The translations under genes and the position numbers were made by a program. A model generated the notes under the pieces. The model was given only the letters and a program-made list of their open reading frames with translations, was not told the DNA's origin and made no database searches. Shown piece after piece: positions 58,144-64,000 of a DNA stretch of 64,000 bases. Every line of letters starts with the position of its first letter. The stretch's first letter is position 1. Origin of the DNA: Chloropicon primus (Eukaryota > Chlorophyta > Chloropicophyceae > Chloropicales > Chloropicaceae); the NCBI GenBank assembly GCA_023205875.1, contig CP060761.1, forward strand, positions 372,001 through 436,000, read 5' to 3'.

Positions 58144-60444
58144 TTAATCGCTGTAGTCATTAGCATTTTTGTTGCCGCGCCCCCCGGCCTCGGGTTGGTT
58201 TTCGTACATTTCCAAAAGCTGCGTGGAAGTGGTGGCGGAGGTGGGTGTGCGGTCCTTCCTGGTTCTTTCGTATCGGGGAAACCTCATGGAGATTCCCTTG
58301 CCGGCCTCTGCCATTCCAAAGGCCGACTCGTAGTGGGGGCTCAAGGTCAAGTTCGCCACCTTCACCTCCCAAACGACCTTGGCGTCGAACCAGACGTCGG
58401 GCACGTTTTTGTTGTCCTTGAACTTGTAGTAAGAGCGCGGGGCATCAATCTTGTGCTGGCTGAGGTCCTTGTGGACCTCAGCGAGCTCCGCCTCTTCGAA
58501 CCCGGTCCCGATTTTCGATATGACTTCGTACACTTCATCGTCGTCGTTGTAGACGGCCAACAAGAAATTCCCGTACACGCCCTTCCTCTTTCCCTTCCCG
58601 TGCCAGGCGCCGACAACCACCAGATCAAGGGAGTCGCCGACGCCGTCCATGTAGTCCTTCTTGAGCTTGAGCCAGTTCAACGACCTCTGGCTCGGCTCGT
58701 AAGTGGAGTCCACCGTTTTCACAATGAGTCCCTCCGTCTTGGCCACAATGGACTCCTCCAGGAAGACCTGCAGCTCCTCCACATCATTCGAAGTTTTATC
58801 GGTGGCGAAGAGAAACATTCCTTCTTGCTCCTGGCATGCCTCGCGGAGAGCCTCCCTCCTCTCCAAAAGCGTGGACTGGAGGAGGGACTTGTCATTGTAG
58901 TACAGGCAGTCGAACGCAAAGTAGCAAACCTGGGCTTGCTTCTTCATGTCCTCGTCGGTGACGTCCTTCCTCTTCCTCTTCTGGAGCCGCTGGAAGGGCA
59001 GAATCTGCTTGAGCTCCCTGTCGAACGCCACGATCTCCCCGTCGAGGACGACGTTTCTCGTGTTTTCCCTCAAGCTCTTTGGCAGAATTTCGCTGCTCAC
59101 TTCGGGGTACTTTGGAGTGTTGTCCTCCGCGTTTCTGCTGAAGATTTTGATCTTCCCGTCTTGGTAGTGTATCTGAGCCCTTTCCCCGTCGTACTTGTAC
59201 TCGCAAGTGAACTCGACGTCCGTGAACTTCTCCAGCACCTCGTGGACGCCGGTCGTGGGCTTTGCGAGCATTGGCCTGATCGGGACCCCCACGGTAAACT
59301 TGCAGTGCTTCGGAAGCTCGAACACACCGGAAGCGAGCAAGGCTGGGATTATTAGATCAAAGGAGGGGCACTCGCTGAACACCTGCTTCACGATCTTGTC
59401 GGCCTCATCCTCGCACTTGGCTATCGTTTCATCCGACTTTTTGTCGAACTCGTCCTTCTCCCACAGGATTGCCCTGGAGAGGGCGGCGACCACCGTCTGC
59501 TCCGAGGCGCCCACGCGGAGCTTCCCCTGGAGCGCGCGGACGACGTAGGTCGCCTCCGTCCTTTTGCTGCTGGTCAGAAGTTTCTTGATAATGCTCTTCT
59601 TCTTCTCCATGGACTGTCCTCCCTCCGTGAGGGCAATCGTCTTGAATTCCTGGAACACGTGGCGGGCGACGAGAGGCTTGGGCTGGAACATGGTCTTCTG
59701 GGCCGATCTGCAGCTCATGGCCACGTCCCCAAGGTCGCCCTTCTTCTTCATCTCGTCCTTCAAGGCATTCACGGTCTTCCCCGTGCTCTCCGACAGAGCC
59801 TTCATGATGGTGGAGTCCCCGATCCCAAGCTCGATCCCGTCGTGCGACGGAGCGATCTGGCACACGGAGAGGTAAACGCAAGGGAGAAGGTCCTCCGGCG
59901 TCACGCTCACCACGGTCCTGAAGAACTCTGTCAGGATCTTCGTCTTCTCCAGCCTCTTGGACGTTCCAGAGAGCTTGTCGAACGTCTCGGCCAGGGCGCT
60001 GTAAGGAACCGGCTCACCCTCCTTCCAAGTGGCGCTCCCCTTGGCGTCGAAACTTTTGTTCAACGCTGCTGCTGCGATGGACTTCTCGCCCACCCCAAAG
60101 GCTGGAGCCGCCTTCTTCCCCTTTGGCTTCTTGGACTGCGGGGACTGCGACAGTGTCAACCCTCCCTTGTGCTCATCCTTGACCCTTGCGTCTCCCGAGA
60201 GGGAGAGGGTCTCCCTCCTCCTCCCCTCGCCCTTGTCCTCCTCCTGCGAGGACGAGGACGTCTTCTTCAACCGCTTGAACTTGGGCTGCTCCACTGCGCC
60301 ATTCTCCTTGTCCACGGGACCCTCGCCGCCGTCCGTCGAAGCCGCACGAACTGGGTTCGCTTTCATTTTCGTTTTCGCTGCACCACCTCCACCTCCACCT
60401 CCACCTCGAAAGAAAAACTCTATACTCCTCTGCTGCATGGGCAT
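58144..60444 (-). CDS. LIG1: ATP-dependent DNA ligase I
   Basis: 766 aa from the first ATG (60444). It joins Okazaki fragments and seals repair nicks. The N-terminus has a PCNA-interacting PIP box MQQRSIEFFF right after the initiator, then a disordered Lys-rich NLS region. DNA-binding domain TATLxxFFRTVV-like (ILTEFFRTVVSVTPEDLLPC), then adenylation domain with catalytic Lys in CEYKYDGERAQIHY, DGEIVAFD, TEGLIVK and the OB domain WLKLKKDYM, followed by DSLDLVVVGAWHGKGKRKG. LIG1-specific SPHYES and RFPRYERTRKDR occur near the end. A Ser/Arg-rich reading frame without ATG continues upstream for 98 codons; see findings. RFC4 is nearby. Confidence 0.96.
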   Translation of the reverse strand: MPMQQRSIEFFFRGGGGGGGGAAKTKMKANPVRAASTDGGEGPVDKENGAVEQPKFKRLKKTSSSSQEEDKGEGRRRETLSLSGDARVKDEHKGGLTLSQSPQSKKPKGKKAAPAFGVGEKSIAAAALNKSFDAKGSATWKEGEPVPYSALAETFDKLSGTSKRLEKTKILTEFFRTVVSVTPEDLLPCVYLSVCQIAPSHDGIELGIGDSTIMKALSESTGKTVNALKDEMKKKGDLGDVAMSCRSAQKTMFQPKPLVARHVFQEFKTIALTEGGQSMEKKKSIIKKLLTSSKRTEATYVVRALQGKLRVGASEQTVVAALSRAILWEKDEFDKKSDETIAKCEDEADKIVKQVFSECPSFDLIIPALLASGVFELPKHCKFTVGVPIRPMLAKPTTGVHEVLEKFTDVEFTCEYKYDGERAQIHYQDGKIKIFSRNAEDNTPKYPEVSSEILPKSLRENTRNVVLDGEIVAFDRELKQILPFQRLQKRKRKDVTDEDMKKQAQVCYFAFDCLYYNDKSLLQSTLLERREALREACQEQEGMFLFATDKTSNDVEELQVFLEESIVAKTEGLIVKTVDSTYEPSQRSLNWLKLKKDYMDGVGDSLDLVVVGAWHGKGKRKGVYGNFLLAVYNDDDEVYEVISKIGTGFEEAELAEVHKDLSQHKIDAPRSYYKFKDNKNVPDVWFDAKVVWEVKVANLTLSPHYESAFGMAEAGKGISMRFPRYERTRKDRTPTSATTSTQLLEMYENQPEAGGRGNKNANDYSD

Positions 60445-61108
60445 GGTATCACTCACGAGACTCGTCGACGACGACGACGACGTCGACAATGGTGATGCCA
60501 AACCTCTCGAGACAAACGTCGGCGAAGAGGATGCCGTCGGTGTCACTCCGCGGTCGCACGCACCACCAACCCACGGCCTCTGTCCGAAGGCAACACTGGG
60601 ATGGTTTCCCGTGGAGGAAACCGTAAGACTTTTGAAACTTCTCGAGCTCGTCCTCGTCCTTGAGAGAAGAAGAACTTGCGAACTTGCGGAACAAGGACGA
60701 AGACGAAGCTTCTGCAAACAAAGTCTCCGCGGAAGCAAAGTGGTGTACTTAGGGATCGTTATCGCAATCGTGACTGCACTCTGATGGGACTCGACTCGAC
60801 AAAGGCGAACTTCTCTCTCTTCTCTCTCCTCTTCTTTTCTTTTCTTCTCCGGATTTTGCGCGCGAAAATTGAGGAAAATGCGAAGGAAAAAAAAGAAAAA
60901 TAATGGCGGGAGAGGGGATGAGGGGCTTTCTGTGCGATGTGGAGGCCGGAGGAGGGGGAGCGAGGAACCGAGGAGCGTACCTGGTGGAACGAGGGCCCCT
61001 TGAGCTTTCCAAAGAACCTTTTGTTGAAATGAGACGACCTTTGTAGAGGATTCAGAACTCGAAGTTCAGAAGGGGGACCAAAGATTGAAGCATCGGGATT
61101 TCGGGGGA
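60445..61108. promoter_or_regulatory. Divergent upstream region, LIG1 / SET protein
   Basis: 664 bp. The first about 290 bp upstream of the ligase ATG stay open in the ligase frame with a presequence-like composition but no ATG. The rest is A-rich on the plus strand near 60820-60905. No other gene seen. Confidence 0.5.
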
Positions 61109-61654
61109 ATGGCCTCTGTCCGTGAGTCTTGTGCGGAACCGGATCTTGTGTCTGCTGCAGACGGCGTGGCGAGGGTCCTCCCTGCAGCTGTTGGGAAGGA
61201 GGGTGCTGATGTCGAGCCAGCACTTGTGGTGAAGGAGGTCCAGTACACCGATGAGGAGGTTGGTCGGGGCGTGTTTGCCCTGAAGCCCCTCCCGAGATCG
61301 ACCTTGGTGGAAGTGGCCCACGGCATCTACATTCCCAAGGCAGAATACGAGGACCACGTGAAGCTGACAGTGTTCGAGCACTACGTTTTCAACTGCAAGA
61401 AGAGAGGGGGCAAGATGCTTTGCTTGGGGCTCGGCTCGTTGTTCAACCACAGCAACAGTCCCAACTTGGACTACAGGATAGACGAAGACCGGTTGGTGAT
61501 CAAGTTCTACGCTGCGAGGCCTATCCAGGAGGGGGAGGAGCTCACGATATTCTACGGCGCGAACCTTTGGTTTCCTTCGATGGAGGAGGAGAGGCCCTCC
61601 AGCCCCCCGGAGACGGAAGACTCGTTCTTCGCCAAGCTTTCCCTGTCTGACTGA
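61109..61654 (+). CDS. Small SET-domain protein
   Basis: 181 aa, intronless; ATG 61109 is the first Met. A compact SET fold: EVGRGVFALKPLPRSTLVEV (GxG cofactor strand), then GLGSLFNHSNSPNLDY (NHS motif) and the C-terminal GEELTIFYGANLWF (catalytic Tyr environment). The insert SET-I is short and there is no zinc-binding post-SET region. Such stand-alone SET proteins methylate Lys on histones or other proteins, in fungi and algae mostly of unknown substrate. The Cys and charged stretches around NCKKRGGKM are typical of SET7-like small members. Likely nuclear or cytosolic, substrate unknown. Confidence 0.85.
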   Translation: MASVRESCAEPDLVSAADGVARVLPAAVGKEGADVEPALVVKEVQYTDEEVGRGVFALKPLPRSTLVEVAHGIYIPKAEYEDHVKLTVFEHYVFNCKKRGGKMLCLGLGSLFNHSNSPNLDYRIDEDRLVIKFYAARPIQEGEELTIFYGANLWFPSMEEERPSSPPETEDSFFAKLSLSD

Positions 61655-61723
61655 TGAGAGCCCCGTAATAATTATTCGTTGCACCCGTGTACAGTTTTAC
61701 AAATACATTAGTAAGCAATAGTT

Positions 61724-63205
61724 TTAGAGGGGGCCCGCGGCCCTGAGAGCGTCCGCGACCCTGAGAGCGTCTGCCGCCACCGCCACGTTGTGAACTCTGA
61801 AGATGTTGCACTCCCCCAAGGAGGCCACGACCAAAGCCGCGGCCGTGGCGACGTCCCTCTCCCGGGGGTCCTTTTTGCCGACGATCGTGCCCAGAAACCC
61901 CTTCCTGGACGGGCCAACGAGCATCGGCGCGTTTCTCGCGAATCCTGGAGACAGGGCGCGGCGCAACTCCGAGGTCCGGCCTAAAATCTCGCAGTTCTGC
62001 GAGTGAGTCTTCGCAAATCCGATTCCGGGGTCTGTGATGATGCACCACGGCATGATGCCCCCGCGGGTGGCAGCGTGGACTTTCGCGCTCAGCTCCCCGG
62101 CGACTTCCAGTATCAGATCCCCGTACGCGGTCTTCTCCTCGGACTGCATGGTCTTCGGATCGCCCCTCATGTGCATCATGACGTAGGGAGTTCCCAGCTT
62201 TCCCACGGCGTCGTACATGGACTCGTCGAACCCACCGGCCGTGACGTCGTTCACGATGTCCGCGCCCGCTCCCACGGCCTCCTCGGCCACTCTGGGGTAG
62301 AAGGTGTCGACGGACACGAGCACGTCCGAAAGCTCTTCGTCTCTCCTCACGGCCTCGATCACCGGAAGTATCCTCCCGAGCTCCTCCTCGCTGCTCACTC
62401 TGTCTGCCCCCGGCCGGGTGGATTGCCCCCCGATGTCGACAATGTCGGCGCCAAGAGAAACCATGCGCCTGACCTGCTCCACCGATTTCTCCCTCGCCTC
62501 GTACAGGCCGCCGTCGCTGAAGCTGTCCGGGGTGGCGTTCAGGATCCCCATGATGTGGGACCGCCCAGAAAAGTTGACGACGCGCTTCCCCATGGGAGTC
62601 ACCCTCCTGATCTCCCCCCCGCCCACCAACGCCTCCCCGCCGAGGTCCTCCCAGGCCCTCCTCGCCTCCACCAGGCGACTCCCGCAGGACTCGCTCGAGG
62701 GCGCCGACCCTGGCTCCAAGTCCGCAAGAGGTGCGAGCACGAACGACCTCTCCTTCCACCGGGGGTGAGGCACCCTCAGCCGCTCGTGGTCGACCTCTCC
62801 GCCGCCGTAGAACACAATGTCCAGGTCCAGAGTCCGAGGACCGTACCGGATCCCGCCGACCAAGTCCCGTCCAGACTCCTTCTCGATGCCCTTGAGCGCG
62901 TCCAGGAGGGCGACGGGCTCAAGCTCCGTCCTCAGGAGGACAGATGAGTTCAAGAAATCGTCCTGATCCTCGTAATACGCCGGCGCCGTCTCGTAGAGGC
63001 TCCCGTACTGCAAGACCTCGACGCCATCGTTCATGGATAAGGCTCGCAAGCCACGCCAGATGTTCCCAACCCTGTCGCCCTTGTTCGACCCGACGGCGAC
63101 GACAGCTTCCGTGGCGTACGTCTTCCTTGTCAATCCTCGGATCCGCAACAGGACGCAGGACGAAGACCCCTCGGCCAACCTCCTCAACCTCCTCAACGCC
63201 ATCAT
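61724..63205 (-). CDS. Bifunctional HPPK-DHPS folate biosynthesis enzyme
   Basis: 493 aa, intronless. It catalyses pyrophosphorylation of 6-hydroxymethyl-dihydropterin and its condensation with p-aminobenzoate to give dihydropteroate, the mitochondrial step of folate synthesis in plants. The N-terminus (MMALRRLRRLAEGSSSC) is a mitochondrial presequence. HPPK: VAVGSNKGDRVGNIWRGLRA, GSLYETAPAYY, RYGPRTLDLDIVFYGG. DHPS: HIMGILNATPDSFSDGG, VDIGGQSTRPGAD, VNDVTAGGFDESM, VMMHMRGDPKTMQ, VGPSRKGFLGTIVG. No DHNA (FolB) domain is attached, unlike fungal trifunctional FOL1. Two ATGs (63205, 63202) start it. Confidence 0.96.
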   Translation of the reverse strand: MMALRRLRRLAEGSSSCVLLRIRGLTRKTYATEAVVAVGSNKGDRVGNIWRGLRALSMNDGVEVLQYGSLYETAPAYYEDQDDFLNSSVLLRTELEPVALLDALKGIEKESGRDLVGGIRYGPRTLDLDIVFYGGGEVDHERLRVPHPRWKERSFVLAPLADLEPGSAPSSESCGSRLVEARRAWEDLGGEALVGGGEIRRVTPMGKRVVNFSGRSHIMGILNATPDSFSDGGLYEAREKSVEQVRRMVSLGADIVDIGGQSTRPGADRVSSEEELGRILPVIEAVRRDEELSDVLVSVDTFYPRVAEEAVGAGADIVNDVTAGGFDESMYDAVGKLGTPYVMMHMRGDPKTMQSEEKTAYGDLILEVAGELSAKVHAATRGGIMPWCIITDPGIGFAKTHSQNCEILGRTSELRRALSPGFARNAPMLVGPSRKGFLGTIVGKKDPRERDVATAAALVVASLGECNIFRVHNVAVAADALRVADALRAAGPL

Positions 63206-63638
63206 CCTTCTTCCCTTCTCTCTCTGGCTCGAACGGAAGGAACGAACGGAGGTCCAAAATCCTCGTCAGAGCGTCGTTCGCTTCGAGAGAGACCTCTTTG
63301 GAAAGATCAAGGGACGATCCTTGCGCCTTCTCGATCGCCTCCTCCCTCCGCCTCTCGACCAAGCCTCCGCTACGTCGTCACCGCCCCGCTGGCCTCCATC
63401 GCCTTCTCTCTCTCTCCTCTCTGTCTCTGTCGTGTGGTTCTCCGTGAGAGGAGCTCGAGCTCGAGGAGCGTAACGGCTGAGAGGGAGGGAAGGGGAGTGG
63501 AGTGTGAACGGGGAGGACGAGGAAGATTAGGACGGAGAGCACGATTTTCGTCCACCTGATGTCTTTGCCTTTCGATAGAGCCCTTGCTTGAAAGAAACGG
63601 CGACCTGAGGACGGTTCAAGGACGGTTGAGGGGTTAGG
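63206..63638. promoter_or_regulatory. Divergent upstream region, HPPK-DHPS / ANTH gene
   Basis: 433 bp with a TTTCGA..AGCCCT..TTGAAA module at 63572-63595 (partner copy at 36.5 kb), a CGTAACGG at 63469 and a threefold GGACGGTT near 63610. Otherwise unique. Confidence 0.45.
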
Positions 63639-64000
63639 ATGCCGAGGTCCATCGCGGACAGAGTCCATGAGAACCTGAAGAGGTTCTCGCCCGGGAGTTC
63701 GCCCGTGCAGCGCAAGGTGGACGTCGCTTTCGTCAAGAGCACCAACCACGACGATGGTCCGCCCAAGGACAAGCATGTGAGAAAGCTCCTCGCGGTGAGC
63801 GAGGAGGAGGACAGGGGCCTGCAGGTGCATCTGATCCGCCAGGTGGAGAGGAACGTGCTGCAAGGGACTGACTGCGTTGTTGTGGCGAAGACGTTGGTCC
63901 TTCTGCACAAACTGTTGCGGGAGGGTGGTTCAGCCTTCAAGGAAAACTTTTACAAGGGCTTCTCGCACTTGTTCGACCACCTGTGCAATTTCAAGGACGA
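63639..64000 (+). CDS. ANTH-domain clathrin adaptor (AP180/CALM type), 3' end beyond window
   Basis: Start ATG 63639; about 120 codons visible before the window ends. MPRSIADRVHENLKRFSPGS leads to the ANTH landmark DVAFVKSTNHDDGPPKDKHV (phosphoinositide-binding basic patch KDKH), then VRKLLAVSEE, and HLIRQVERNVLQGTDCVVVA, KTLVLLHKLLREGG. ANTH proteins bind PI(4,5)P2 and recruit clathrin and SNAREs to endocytic or Golgi sites. The unstructured C-terminal clathrin-binding tail would lie beyond the window. Confidence 0.9.
   Translation, partial: MPRSIADRVHENLKRFSPGSSPVQRKVDVAFVKSTNHDDGPPKDKHVRKLLAVSEEEDRGLQVHLIRQVERNVLQGTDCVVVAKTLVLLHKLLREGGSAFKENFYKGFSHLFDHLCNFKD

Noticed and set aside
57677-58147. 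Trp/Thr/Gly/Leu/Asp repeat protein encoded by the GGACT minisatellite
   Set aside because: Periodic frame imposed by the DNA repeat; unit lengths are multiples of five, not three, so the frame is not maintained by selection.
1-64000. Transposons, LTR elements, virus-like genes, CRISPR
   Set aside because: No transposase, reverse transcriptase, capsid or integrase motif and no long terminal repeats or spacer arrays were seen in any frame.

Overview
This is a nuclear window from a compact, GC-rich genome of a flagellated protist, most likely an alga. I count 35 protein genes in 64 kb. The evidence is eukaryotic throughout: 18 introns with GTRAGT donors and AG acceptors, and housekeeping families such as a BRM/STH1-type SNF2 ATPase, Rpt1, UMP1, RFC4, DNA ligase I, ARL1, GOT1 and an ANTH adaptor. 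Cilium proteins (CFAP57, a CIMIP2/DUF2475 protein, MYCBP/AMY-1) point to a flagellum. A class II CPD photolyase, an NhaD-type antiporter, an Alfin-domain protein, a long PPR protein and a bifunctional HPPK-DHPS are often seen in algae and plants, but none of them proves a plastid. Arg is mostly AGG, and introns and UTRs are full of CT/GT runs. A cryptophyte is my best guess, by recollection of style only.

Layout. 1-8 kb: two head-to-tail, divergent G-protein alpha subunits, a MYCBP homolog and a three-RRM protein, all on the minus strand. 8-18 kb: WDR89-like, complex I NDUFS8, a mitochondrial carrier, the NhaD antiporter, ARL1, and a SAP-transmembrane-LAP1/torsin-like protein. 18-31 kb: SNF2 ATPase, Rpt1 and UMP1 tail to tail, a dienelactone hydrolase, a cyclic-nucleotide-binding channel, a Cys-rich secreted protein and two small unknown proteins. 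31-46 kb: PPR, DPH4, GOT1, photolyase, four-domain PC4 protein, cupin-DUF952 fusion, SAP/PP1-docking protein, JMJD4. 46-64 kb: CFAP57 head to head with the CIMIP2-like gene, RFC4, Alfin-Tudor protein, OB-fold protein, DNA ligase I, SET protein, HPPK-DHPS, and the start of an ANTH adaptor.

Genes alternate strand almost strictly from 13 to 46 kb, with convergent ends 59-270 bp apart and divergent starts 0.4-1.3 kb apart. I saw no rRNA, no convincing tRNA, no transposon, no viral element and no CRISPR array. The most interesting items are the Alfin domain joined to a Tudor-like domain in place of PHD, the SAP-TM-LAP1/torsin-like protein, a G-alpha with its catalytic Gln replaced by Thr, a channel with an odd selectivity filter, four independent local duplications of roughly nucleosome size at gene flanks, and a recurring CGTAACGC octamer upstream of genes. 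Most of the large antisense reading frames in this GC-rich window are shadows and are not annotated.
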